A stretch of 57,204 bases of DNA from Bog-159 sp049511415 (lineage in GTDB: Bacteria > Acidobacteriota > Terriglobia > Bryobacterales > Bryobacteraceae). The DNA lies in NCBI GenBank assembly GCA_049511415.1, contig JBEKYC010000050.1:1-57204 (forward strand), written 5' to 3'. Positions 8,545 through 16,391 of the stretch are shown piece by piece; the first letter of the stretch is position 1, and every line of letters begins with the position of its first letter. Made by a program: the position numbers and the translations under genes. The notes under the pieces are model-generated. The model ran no database searches. It saw nothing but the letters and a program-made list of their open reading frames with translations, and was not told the DNA's origin.

Positions 8545-9758
8545 GCGTTCTCCTTGGGCTTACGCAGCCAAGCATAACCTACGGCGCCGACGACTCCCAA
8601 CATGGCCGCACTGCCGAAATAGAGGTTGCGGATTCCCAACTGTTGGGCCACCGGTCCGGCCACGAACATGGCCAGGACCTGGGAGATGGCCAGCAGCGAC
8701 ATGAGGCTGCTCATTACGCGTCCGAGCAGCGCGTGGGGCGTCTCGCGCTGCAGCAAGGTCTGCGACGGCACCATGATGAAAGCGGCGCAGAAGCCCATTC
8801 CCAGCATGCCAATGGCGGTGGAGGCGACCCGGCCAAATATAGCCGTAATCAGGACCGCGACGCCCATGCCGCTCAAGCCGTAAACAACCAGGAACTGCTG
8901 CGGCACGCGCGAAGCGGCGCGATGCAGAAACTGGGTACCGCAGATCATCCCGACGCCGATCAGCGAGTTGAGCGTTCCGAACAGCGCCGCGTTGGATGCG
9001 AGCACATCGCGCACGTAGACCGAGAGCAGCGCGCCGAAACAGCGGACGGCGAACATGCCCGCCGTCATGGAGAGGATCACGAATGAGATGGCCGTATGCG
9101 TAAAGATGAAGCCGAAGCCCTGGCGCATGGATGCCAGCACCGAACTGGCCGCCGCGCCGGGCGACGGCGTGCGATGAATGGCGAGAGACATCACCATAGC
9201 GGCGGAAAAGAAGAAGCTGAAACTATCGAAGAGGAAACAGGCGTTGGCGCCAAACCACTGCACCAACAGGCCCGCGATGGCCGGGCTGATGATCTGGGAT
9301 CCCTGCACGGCTTGCGACATCAACCCGTTGACGGCCAACAGCCCCGCTGCCGGAGCCAGCGCGCGCACGGCCACGGATTGGGCCGGCACGAAGAATGCGG
9401 ATACGGTGCTGAGCGCCAGAAAGATGCCGTAGATGGCGTTCAGGTCGCGCACGAAAATCAGGCCGAGAATGAGAACGCCGCGCGTCAAATCGCTCGCGAT
9501 CATGGTCCATTTGACGTTCCACTTATCGACGAACACGCCGGCCAGCGGGCTGACCACGGCCAGCGGCAGCATGTAAGCCACCAGAATCATGCTGACCTCG
9601 GTCGCGGTGCCGTGAAGCTGAAATGTGACAAGGCTGAACACGGCGAAGATCGCCAGAAAGTCGCCGAAGATGCTGATAAGTTGGGCTAACCAGAGCCGGC
9701 GAACGGACTTTATCTTCAGTACGTCGCGAAAAGTCAGTTGTGGCGTTGGACTGGCCAT
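8517..9758 (-). CDS. MFS transporter
   Basis: A 413-residue hydrophobic protein with about twelve membrane segments, such as LAQLISIFGDFLAIFAVFSL and MILVAYMLPLAVVSPLAGVF. The motif GVFVDKWNVKWTM between helices 2 and 3 matches MFS motif A in the drug-efflux/enterobactin-exporter-like (MFS_3) group. The ATG at 9758 (MASPTPQLTFRDVLK) fits homologue starts better than an in-frame TTG 45 bases upstream. Drug or metabolite efflux is the usual role in this group; the substrate is unknown. It heads a likely operon with the GDSL esterase and the reductase. Confidence 0.9.
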   Translation of the reverse strand: MASPTPQLTFRDVLKIKSVRRLWLAQLISIFGDFLAIFAVFSLVTFQLHGTATEVSMILVAYMLPLAVVSPLAGVFVDKWNVKWTMIASDLTRGVLILGLIFVRDLNAIYGIFLALSTVSAFFVPAQSVAVRALAPAAGLLAVNGLMSQAVQGSQIISPAIAGLLVQWFGANACFLFDSFSFFFSAAMVMSLAIHRTPSPGAAASSVLASMRQGFGFIFTHTAISFVILSMTAGMFAVRCFGALLSVYVRDVLASNAALFGTLNSLIGVGMICGTQFLHRAASRVPQQFLVVYGLSGMGVAVLITAIFGRVASTAIGMLGMGFCAAFIMVPSQTLLQRETPHALLGRVMSSLMSLLAISQVLAMFVAGPVAQQLGIRNLYFGSAAMLGVVGAVGYAWLRKPKENACLETPEPS

Positions 9759-9786
9759 GCTGGTGGAACCCCCGCGGGTCTTACCA

Positions 9787-10128
9787 TCATAGCAGCGCGG
9801 CAAGGACTTTCTTCGGCAGCTTCTCCAGTACGAGGTTGTAAGATGCGCGCACGAGGCGTTTGATTTCAGCGGAAGTCAGGGCGTCCTCGGTCTCCAGCGC
9901 GACCCACTGGTTACGGGCGAAATACGGCGCCTGTATGACGCCGGGCCGCTCCGTAAGGTCCGCGAACTCTTCGGGCGTGCACTTGAACGACAGCCACGTC
10001 TTGCCGGGCTCCAGCGCCAGGATGGCGAATATCTTGCCGCCGATTTTAAAGACGAGACTGTTCCATTGCACGATCTCGGTGGCGTGCGGCAGGGACAGGC
10101 AATAGCGGCGGACCCACTCGATATTCAT
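9787..10128 (-). CDS. MmcQ/YjbR family protein
   Basis: A 113-residue protein with a CyaY-like fold. VRRYCLSLPHATEIVQWNS, FKIGGKIFAILAL and KTWLSFKCTPEEFADLTERPGV are the family signatures, followed by APYFARNQWVALE and the C-terminal helix LVRASYNLVLEKLPKK. Members are called DNA-binding because of one structure, but their biological role is largely unknown. It lies eight bases downstream of hepT and 28 bases before the MFS start. Confidence 0.92.
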   Translation of the reverse strand: MNIEWVRRYCLSLPHATEIVQWNSLVFKIGGKIFAILALEPGKTWLSFKCTPEEFADLTERPGVIQAPYFARNQWVALETEDALTSAEIKRLVRASYNLVLEKLPKKVLAALL

Positions 10129-10137
10129 GAAGTGGAC

Positions 10138-10479
10138 TCAATCGAAGTTTGATAACATCTGGGCCACTTGCACCCTTAATTCCGGAATACGCTCCGCGAC
10201 GATCACCCAAGGGACTTCGAGATCGACGCCCATATAGTCGTGGATCAGAACATCCCGCAACCCGCAGATTCGACGCCACGCGATTTCAGGGTGCCGATCA
10301 AGTAATTCCGGCGAAATGCGTTTTGGCGGCTTCTCCAATGATCTCAAGCTGGCGGATGATCGCATCCTGCCAATGCGGAGTCGCCGTGAAGACTTCCGGC
10401 CCACCGCGGAGTATTCCTCAATTCTGGCTATGGAGTCGCGAATATGCAGCAAGTAGACCTGATCGTCCTTCGCGCTCAT
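10138..10479 (-). CDS. hepT: HepT-like HEPN toxin with an internal out-of-frame segment
   Basis: A 113-residue HepT/DUF86 protein. The C-terminal RDVLIHDY matches the HEPN RX4HXY ribonuclease motif, and WRRICGLRDVLIHDYMGVDL is typical. The N-terminus SAKDDQVYLLHIRDSIARIEEY is also typical. Residues about 29-52 do not match the family; in another frame the same DNA (about 10323-10395) reads QDAIIRQLEIIGEAAK, the family's conserved middle helix. So one base is missing near 10395 and one is extra near the A run at 10323, and the two shifts cancel. The toxin is either structurally damaged or two sequence errors are present. The gene starts in an ATGA overlap with mntA. In characterised pairs HepT is an mRNA- or tRNA-directed RNase silenced by AMPylation by MntA. 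Confidence 0.8.
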   Translation of the reverse strand: MSAKDDQVYLLHIRDSIARIEEYSAVGRKSSRRLRIGRMRSSASLRSLEKPPKRISPELLDRHPEIAWRRICGLRDVLIHDYMGVDLEVPWVIVAERIPELRVQVAQMLSNFD

Positions 10480-10763
10480 AACGCGGTGGCATCCTTCCGC
10501 ACTGCATCCCGGATGTAGGGGCTGAGACTGCGGTCCGTCACTACATCCACCTTGCATCCAAGGAGGTCTTCCAGGTCCTGCTTGATCGCGATAAGGTCGA
10601 GTAAGCTGCGACCCTCTTCCAAATCGATCAGGAGATCAAGGTCACTTCCCAGCACGGAATCACCACGGGCGACCGATCCAAACACCCGGACGTTGTTCGC
10701 GCCGTGGTGTCTCGCGACGGTCAGAATATCGTTACGATGAACTTCGAAATCTTCACGTAACAT
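10476..10763 (-). CDS. mntA: MntA-type minimal nucleotidyltransferase antitoxin
   Basis: A 95-residue nucleotidyltransferase. VRVFGSVARGDSVLGSDLDLLIDLE has the GS-x10-DxD signature of the MNT family. The length and the four-base overlap with hepT match MntA-HepT toxin-antitoxin modules, in which MntA transfers AMP to a tyrosine of HepT. It lies 11 bases after the stop of the displaced lepA 3' end, the spacing expected if it originally followed lepA directly. Confidence 0.92.
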   Translation of the reverse strand: MLREDFEVHRNDILTVARHHGANNVRVFGSVARGDSVLGSDLDLLIDLEEGRSLLDLIAIKQDLEDLLGCKVDVVTDRSLSPYIRDAVRKDATAL

Positions 10764-10774
10764 GTATACTCCGC

Positions 10775-10935
10775 TTACTCCCCCTCCTCGCTGCTCACCT
10801 TCAGCACCGCCAAAAACGCCTCTTGCGGAATCTCCACGCGCCCCACGCGCTTCATGCGCTTCTTGCCTTCCTTCTGTTTCTCCAGCAGTTTGCGCGTACG
10901 CGAAATGTCACCGCCGTAGCACTTGGCCGGCATGT
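10775..10935 (-). pseudogene. Displaced duplicate of the lepA 3' end
   Basis: This 161-bp stretch copies 13252-13412, the last codons of lepA, with about six differences counted by eye. It reads AKCYGGDISRTRKLLEKQ through to VLKVSSEEGE then TAA, against AKCYGGDISRKRK and TGA in the intact gene; one lysine has become threonine. The copies are in direct orientation and flank the ATPase and TIR genes. It has no function as a protein by itself. Its TAA is followed 11 bases later by mntA, so it is probably the original lepA terminus, pushed away by insertion of the cassette. Confidence 0.92.
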
Positions 10936-10949
10936 CGGCTCACGATGCG

Positions 10950-12671
10950 TTATTGCAACCTCCCCGCAGTGAAATCCGCCATGATTCGCTCGTAATCCTC
11001 ATCGCGGACCTCAGTATAGCCGAAAATAACGAACAACGGCGCACAGAGCCTCTTGACCAGAGACGTCAATTCTGTATCCACACCGCCAAGCCGGAACCTA
11101 ATTGGAGCGACACTAACCAGATCTTCATGAGTGTTTTCTCCGTGGTAACGATCAATCCATTGAAGGGACGGAGACGTCAAATAACGGTCACGCAGACCGC
11201 CGTACCGCATTCGTAGTTCAATCTGAGAATTTGGGTCGGCCCCCAGTGTTTTGTAAAGGTTGGCGCAGTGGATAAGAACCTCCATAGCGCGAATGATTCG
11301 GACATCGAACCAGATGACCTTTCGTGGGCGGTCCCTATCAACGTGGTCCTCCGAGAGTGATCTGAGGGCATAAAAATCACCGGTCTTGGCAAGCGCCCAA
11401 TAATCGAAGCTGTGTCGAGGGAATGCCGAAGAGCCTGAATCAAATTTCACGATTGCAAGGATTCCGTCATTGGTGGGCACGGGCTGCAGGTCCTCTTTGT
11501 CCAGAACTATTCCGATTGGCCATCCGGTCAGAGGCACTTGGGCCTGTCTTGCCGCCAAAAGCAGATCACGCTGATTCTTCTCGGGAAATGGATCCAGACA
11601 AAAGTGTGAGACCTCCATGTATCCTGGTAGTCCCGCACTCATCAAACGCTCCATCGCTGCTAAACTATGGGCTGATAGCCAATTCGGATCCGGTCGGTGG
11701 GTCGCCGCGACCGGCGGCGGAGAGGATTCCTGGCCGTCTAGGGCCTTATACCAATCCAGGCGTGTAGCGAGAAGGCGAGCGAGGATCTGATACGAATAGC
11801 CGAGGCTGGCCGGATCGCCCGTTCCCTCCTCGATGGCGGGCAATTGTTCGCCGAAGCTCCAGTACGGCACGTACGGGATACGAAGCCTCTCGATAGCGTC
11901 CCGGGGCTGGATTCCGCTGGGCAACCAATCTCGGTAGAGTTCGCCAAACCGTTCCGCAAAACTGTCCTTCCACTGCGCCGCTCTCTCATATTCCGTTCGA
12001 CTTTCGTCCCTCGCTGGTACTGGCACAGCGAGAAGGCGCCTACGGTCCCTCGGAAGGCGCTCCTGAGCGTTTCGTGCTCGTCCCAGGATCTCCAGGGCAC
12101 CCTCTGTGCTGGACTCGGTCGTGGTGAAGAACAGAACAAGCACGTCGGCTAAATGCACGGTGCATATACCGCCGATGTCGGTCACGCCCGTCCGGCTATC
12201 AACTAGCACGAATTGGAATTCCGAGGCCCACTCATCACGCAGTTCCTCGATGTACGCGCCGAGGTCGTGCTTGTCGAAGAGTTCAGAAAAGTTCAGGGCG
12301 TGCAATCGAGCACTGTAGTCATCGCCGCTACGTCCAGCGGTCAACAGCGAGAGCCGCGATGAATTACTCCCAACCTTAACTTCAATCAGACCATCGCGCC
12401 ATGGCAGACGCCTTCCTTCGCCTTGGGCTTGTACCAAGTCCACAATACCCAGTTTGGTTGCCCGCAGTGCAGTCAAGCCAGGGTTCTCTCGAAGAAAGAA
12501 ACGTTCAACTCCGGGAGCCTCAATGTCCCAATCCACGACGAGCACCGAATAACCCCATTTGGCGAGCAGTGCCGCCACATTCGCCAACGCCATGGAACGT
12601 CCGACGCCACCCTTAAAGGAGTAGAACGTATAAATTACACCGGGCCCATCGTGGTTATTTGAGGTGGTCAT
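10950..12671 (-). CDS. KGGVGR-motif P-loop ATPase with C-terminal conserved domain
   Basis: A 573-residue cytosolic protein. Residues 1-300 form a SIMIBI/ParA-like ATPase: FYSFKGGVGRSMALAN has a variant deviant Walker A (K20-S26, Arg where Thr or Lys is usual), VVDWDIEAPG has D47 and D49, and FVLVDSRTGVTD is Walker B with D158. KGGVGR ATPases are known from predicted NTP-dependent conflict systems, often with TIR-like partners. Residues about 340-573 form a second domain (HSFDYWALAKTGDFYALRSL, KVIWFDVRIIRAMEVLIHCANLY, LRMRYGGLRDRYL) that I recall from other uncharacterised bacterial proteins; no function is claimed. It starts in an ATGA overlap with the TIR gene, so the two are translationally coupled. 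Base composition looks less GC-rich than the neighbours. Confidence 0.88.
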   Translation of the reverse strand: MTTSNNHDGPGVIYTFYSFKGGVGRSMALANVAALLAKWGYSVLVVDWDIEAPGVERFFLRENPGLTALRATKLGIVDLVQAQGEGRRLPWRDGLIEVKVGSNSSRLSLLTAGRSGDDYSARLHALNFSELFDKHDLGAYIEELRDEWASEFQFVLVDSRTGVTDIGGICTVHLADVLVLFFTTTESSTEGALEILGRARNAQERLPRDRRRLLAVPVPARDESRTEYERAAQWKDSFAERFGELYRDWLPSGIQPRDAIERLRIPYVPYWSFGEQLPAIEEGTGDPASLGYSYQILARLLATRLDWYKALDGQESSPPPVAATHRPDPNWLSAHSLAAMERLMSAGLPGYMEVSHFCLDPFPEKNQRDLLLAARQAQVPLTGWPIGIVLDKEDLQPVPTNDGILAIVKFDSGSSAFPRHSFDYWALAKTGDFYALRSLSEDHVDRDRPRKVIWFDVRIIRAMEVLIHCANLYKTLGADPNSQIELRMRYGGLRDRYLTSPSLQWIDRYHGENTHEDLVSVAPIRFRLGGVDTELTSLVKRLCAPLFVIFGYTEVRDEDYERIMADFTAGRLQ

Positions 12672-13255
12672 AATCTAGCCAATTCAATTTTTGGAACCGC
12701 CAGAGCTGCCGCTTCCTCAATTGGCCAGTCCACCCGAAACTCTGGCGCGCGCCGGATGACGGCTGCGACGGAAACGGCCAGCTCTTTTAGTTTGTCCTCC
12801 AATTCTATGGCCCTTTGACTGGTCCAGAATGCCGGCACAGTGGACGTGTAAGGAGCAACATCGGTCCACTGAACCACCTGAGCCTCCTCTGGAAAATGCT
12901 CTCCGTCGTGGAAGCGTATGGGGGCGATCAAGCCGTGCGACTGCAGGTTGAGGAGGCGCTCGCGGGCGAGAAAACTCCTCCATTCCGACACGCACCAACG
13001 TGACTGGAAATACGACGGAGACCAAACACACACCATGCAGCGCGACAGCCGCAGAGCTTCCCTAAGCTTCTCGGGCCAGCGATCGGCAGTCTCAATACTG
13101 TCCTCATCCACGAAGAGCTTGGGCTCCCGCCCGCCGAGTTCTTGCATGAGCCAAAACTGCAAACGCTTGTGCACGGCTCTCGTCCATTCGAGAGTTAGGC
13201 TGTGCCTTCTGTAGCTGAAGAAGACATCCCAGGCGTAGTCGGAGGGCGGCGTCAC
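12668..13255 (-). CDS. TIR-domain protein
   Basis: A 195-residue protein that is almost entirely one TIR domain. DVFFSYRRHSLTLEWTRAVH is the first strand and box 1, LFVDEDSIETADRWPEKLREAL follows, then CMVCVWSPSYFQSRWCVSEW, where C88 and E91 fit the WCxxE motif whose glutamate is catalytic in NADase TIR domains. The start is a GTG at 13253-13255 overlapping the lepA stop by four bases (GTGA), so translation may depend on ribosomes finishing lepA. The next gene, a KGGVGR ATPase, overlaps its stop. A plausible reading is an NAD-consuming effector controlled by the ATPase; that is inference. Confidence 0.9.
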   Translation of the reverse strand: MTPPSDYAWDVFFSYRRHSLTLEWTRAVHKRLQFWLMQELGGREPKLFVDEDSIETADRWPEKLREALRLSRCMVCVWSPSYFQSRWCVSEWRSFLARERLLNLQSHGLIAPIRFHDGEHFPEEAQVVQWTDVAPYTSTVPAFWTSQRAIELEDKLKELAVSVAAVIRRAPEFRVDWPIEEAAALAVPKIELARL

Positions 13256-15072
13256 TCCCCCTCCTCGCTGCTCACCTTCAGCACCGCCAAGAACGCCTCT
13301 TGCGGAATCTCCACGCGCCCCACGCGCTTCATGCGCTTCTTGCCTTCCTTCTGTTTCTCCAGCAGTTTGCGCTTACGCGAAATGTCGCCGCCGTAGCACT
13401 TGGCCAGCACGTTCTTGCGCATCGCCGGGATGGTCTCGCGCGAGATGATCTTGTTGCCGATGGCCGCCTGCAAGGCCACTTCGAACATCTGCCGGGGAAT
13501 CAGCTTGCGCATGCGCTCAATCAGGATCTTGCCGCGCTCGTAGGCGACGTCCTTGTGCACGATCATGGTCAGCGCATCCACCGGATCGCCCGCAATCAGC
13601 ACGTCCAGCTTTACCATCGGCGAGACGCGATAGCCTGCCAGATGATAGTCGAGCGAGGCGTAACCGCGCGACGATGACTTCAGCCGGTCGTAGAAATCCA
13701 GCACGATCTCGTTCAGCGGCAGTTCGTACTCCAACAGCACGCGCCCGCTGCCGATATGTTCGAACTTCTTCTGCTCGCCGCGCTTTTCCTCGAGTAATTT
13801 CAATATGCCGCCGAGATACTCTTCGCGCGTAATTACGGTAGCCAGAATGATAGGCTCTTCTATCTGCTTAATGCTCGAGGGATCGGGGAACTTAGTCGGG
13901 TTGTCGACTTCAATTACTTCGCCCGCCGTGGTAGTTACCCGATAGCGCACGCCGGGCGCCGTCGTAATCAGGTCGATATTGAATTCGCGCTCCAGCCTCT
14001 CCTGCACGATCTCCAGGTGCAGCAAACCCAGGAACCCGCAGCGGAAGCCGAAACCCAATGCCACCGAGTTCTCCGGTTCGAAATTGAATGCGCTGTCGTT
14101 CAGCCGCAGCTTTTCGAGCGCATCGCGCAGCAGGCCGTGTTCGTGCGACTCCACCGGATAGAGTCCCGCGAACACCATGGGCTTGATCTCTTCGAATCCG
14201 GGCAGCGGCTCCGCGGCCGGGTCGCTGTCATCCACGATCGTGTCGCCGATTTTGGCGTCGGAAACTGTCTTGATGTTGGCGAATACGAACCCGACCTCGC
14301 CAGCGGAAAGCTCCTCGCAAGGTATCGCTTTGGGCGACTGATAGCCGAGGCCCTCCACTTCGTAAACCTGGGAGCTGGCCAAACTGGACCACAGCCGGAT
14401 GCGCTGGCCCTTGCGCAACCGCCCATCCATGACGCGGGTCAGAATGATCACGCCGCGGTAGGGATCGAACCAGGAGTCGAAAATCAGCGCGCGCAGCGGC
14501 GATTCCGGCACACCCTTGGGCGGCGGCACCAAGTGCACGATGGCTTCCAGCACCTCGTGGATGCCGATGCCTTGCTTAGCGCTTACCAGAATCGCGTCCG
14601 ACGCATCCAAACCGATCACCGACTCGATCTGTTCGCGGATGCGCTCGGGCTCAGCCGCCGGCAGGTCGATCTTGTTAATGACCGGGATGATCTCCAGGTT
14701 GTGATGCAGCGCCAGGTAAGTATTGGCGAGAGTCTGCGCTTCCACGCCTTGCGAGGCATCCACCACCAGCAGCGCGCCCTCGCAAGCCTGCAGGCTGCGC
14801 GATACTTCATAGGAGAAATCCACGTGACCGGGCGTATCGATCAGGTTCAGTTGATAAGTGTGGCCATCGCTTGCCGGATAATACAGCCGCACGGCGTGCG
14901 CTTTAATAGTGATGCCGCGCTCGCGTTCCAAATCCATGGTGTCGAGCACCTGCTCCATCATCTCGCGCTGCGAGAGAGCGCCGGTAGCTTCGAGCAGCCG
15001 GTCGGCCAGCGTCGATTTCCCATGATCGATGTGCGCGATGATGGAGAAATTGCGGATGAATTCACGGTCCAT
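13252..15072 (-). CDS. lepA: Elongation factor 4 (LepA)
   Basis: A 606-residue translational GTPase of full family length. FSIIAHIDHGKSTLADRLLE is G1, RGITIKAHAVRL includes switch I, LIDTPGHVDFSYEVSRSL is G3 and INKIDLPAAEPERI is G4. The LepA-specific C-terminus LAKCYGGDISRKRKLLEKQ is present. LepA back-translocates or otherwise remodels stalled ribosomes. The last 161 bases exist twice in this window, and the TGA overlaps the GTG of the TIR gene; the older terminus near mntA has TAA, so the present 3' end was probably supplied by the inserted cassette. It diverges from the crotonase gene with a TATGAT box at 15077-15082 in the shared gap. Confidence 0.97.
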   Translation of the reverse strand: MDREFIRNFSIIAHIDHGKSTLADRLLEATGALSQREMMEQVLDTMDLERERGITIKAHAVRLYYPASDGHTYQLNLIDTPGHVDFSYEVSRSLQACEGALLVVDASQGVEAQTLANTYLALHHNLEIIPVINKIDLPAAEPERIREQIESVIGLDASDAILVSAKQGIGIHEVLEAIVHLVPPPKGVPESPLRALIFDSWFDPYRGVIILTRVMDGRLRKGQRIRLWSSLASSQVYEVEGLGYQSPKAIPCEELSAGEVGFVFANIKTVSDAKIGDTIVDDSDPAAEPLPGFEEIKPMVFAGLYPVESHEHGLLRDALEKLRLNDSAFNFEPENSVALGFGFRCGFLGLLHLEIVQERLEREFNIDLITTAPGVRYRVTTTAGEVIEVDNPTKFPDPSSIKQIEEPIILATVITREEYLGGILKLLEEKRGEQKKFEHIGSGRVLLEYELPLNEIVLDFYDRLKSSSRGYASLDYHLAGYRVSPMVKLDVLIAGDPVDALTMIVHKDVAYERGKILIERMRKLIPRQMFEVALQAAIGNKIISRETIPAMRKNVLAKCYGGDISRKRKLLEKQKEGKKRMKRVGRVEIPQEAFLAVLKVSSEEGE

Positions 15073-15126
15073 GCGGTATGATGATGCGGTGGGGCGAGAG
15101 TGATTGGCCCTTACAGATTATCCCAT

Positions 15127-15912
15127 ATGTCTTACAGCAACATCCGGTTTGAAGTGGGTGACGCGGGAATTGCCGTGCTCACGGTGAACCGGCCGGAGAA
15201 ACTGAACGCGCTGAATAGTGAGACCGTGCTCGAGTTGCAGGATGCCATCGAGCGCGCGGGTAGCGACGCCGCGGTGCGCGCGCTGATTGTCACGGGCGCG
15301 GGCGAGAAGGCATTCGTGGCAGGCGCCGATATCAATCAACTGGCGGTGCTCACGCCGATTGAAGCGCAAGCCTATGCGGAGCGCGGCCAGCGGGTTTTCC
15401 GCGCGCTGGAACTGCTGCCGAAGCCGACCTTGGCGGCCATTAACGGCTACGCGCTGGGCGGCGGCTTGGAACTGGCGATGTCGTGCGCGGTGCGCGTCGC
15501 GAGCGAGAACGCGCGACTCGGCCAACCCGAAGTGAAGCTCGGGATTCTGCCGGGTTACGGCGGCACCCAACGGCTGCCACGCCTGGTGGGCCGCGGACGG
15601 GCTCTCGAAATGCTGCTCTCGGGCGAGCCCGTGACCGCCGCGGAGGCGCATCGCATCGGGCTGGTGAATCATGTGGCGCCGCAGGCCGAACTGCTGGAAT
15701 TCAGCCGGCAGTGGCTGCGCAAAGTGCTGGCGAATGCGCCGCTGGCCCTGGGTCTTACCATGCAGGCGGTGGATGTGGGACTCGAAGCCGGCCTGGAACA
15801 GGGCTTGCGATTCGAAGCCGCCGCGTTCGGCCTGACCACCGCGACGGAAGACAAACGCGAAGGCACGCGCGCATTTCTTGAAAAACGCGCCGCCGTCTTC
15901 GCAGGAAAATAA
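15127..15912 (+). CDS. Enoyl-CoA hydratase/isomerase (crotonase) family protein
   Basis: A 261-residue crotonase. VLTVNRPEKLNALNSE, FVAGADINQL and NGYALGGGLELAMSCAVRVA give the CoA-binding and oxyanion-hole motifs, and LGQPEVKLGILPGYGGTQRLPRLVG carries the second conserved segment, with the Glu expected of hydratases. The ATG at 15127 (MSYSNIRFEV) matches the usual family start; a GTG at 15100 with a GGTGGGG upstream would add nine residues and cannot be excluded. Likely role: hydration step of fatty acid or short-chain acyl-CoA degradation. ribH follows two bases after the stop. Confidence 0.92.
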   Translation: MSYSNIRFEVGDAGIAVLTVNRPEKLNALNSETVLELQDAIERAGSDAAVRALIVTGAGEKAFVAGADINQLAVLTPIEAQAYAERGQRVFRALELLPKPTLAAINGYALGGGLELAMSCAVRVASENARLGQPEVKLGILPGYGGTQRLPRLVGRGRALEMLLSGEPVTAAEAHRIGLVNHVAPQAELLEFSRQWLRKVLANAPLALGLTMQAVDVGLEAGLEQGLRFEAAAFGLTTATEDKREGTRAFLEKRAAVFAGK

Positions 15913-15914
15913 AC

Positions 15915-16391
15915 ATGCCGAAAGTGATCGAAGGTCAACTGACAGCCGCTGGTTTGAGGTTCGCCATCGTGGTGAGCCGCTTCAACGGCTTCATCTGCGA
16001 ACGCCTGCTGAGCGGAGCGTTGGATGCGCTCGCGCGCACGGGCGGGCAGCTCGACGAAGTCGAAATCGTGAAAGTGCCGGGTTCGTGGGAACTGCCGGTG
16101 GTGGTAGGCGAGTTGGTGCGGCAGAAACGGCACGACGCCATCATCTGCCTGGCGGCGGTGATTCGTGGCGATACGCCGCATTTCGACTATGTAGCCGGCG
16201 AAGCCGTAAAGGGCATCGGACAGGCGGCGGCTGCCGGCGGCGTGCCGGTGGCTTTCGGCGTCCTCACCTGCAACACGCTGGAGCAAGCCATCGATCGCGC
16301 CGGCGCCAAAAGCGGCAACAAGGGTTTCGATGCGGCCATGGCCGCCATTGAAATGGCCAGCTTGATGCGGCAGTTGCGCCAGGCGAAGTGA
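15915..16391 (+). CDS. ribH: 6,7-dimethyl-8-ribityllumazine synthase
   Basis: A 158-residue protein of normal length. FAIVVSRFNGFICERLL, KVPGSWELPVVVGELV, RGDTPHFDYVAGEAVKG and FGVLTCNTLEQAIDRAG match the substrate-binding segments, including the conserved His of the HFDYV motif. It condenses the ribityl pyrimidine with dihydroxybutanone phosphate in the penultimate step of riboflavin synthesis, normally as a 60-mer or pentamer. The conserved ribH-nusB pairing is present, with nusB starting at the ribH stop (TGATG). Confidence 0.96.
   Translation: MPKVIEGQLTAAGLRFAIVVSRFNGFICERLLSGALDALARTGGQLDEVEIVKVPGSWELPVVVGELVRQKRHDAIICLAAVIRGDTPHFDYVAGEAVKGIGQAAAAGGVPVAFGVLTCNTLEQAIDRAGAKSGNKGFDAAMAAIEMASLMRQLRQAK

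Noticed and set aside
10775..10933. A 52-codon gene made of the lepA end
   Set aside because: It is a displaced gene fragment with no ribosome binding site; annotated as pseudogene.
10936..13251. Complete integrative element with its own integrase
   Set aside because: Only two genes fit between the lepA copies; no recombinase or transposase frame exists there, so only an insertion footprint can be claimed.
14017..15081. 354-codon plus-strand frame over lepA
   Set aside because: Antisense of an intact lepA; low-complexity His/Gln/Arg-rich translation.
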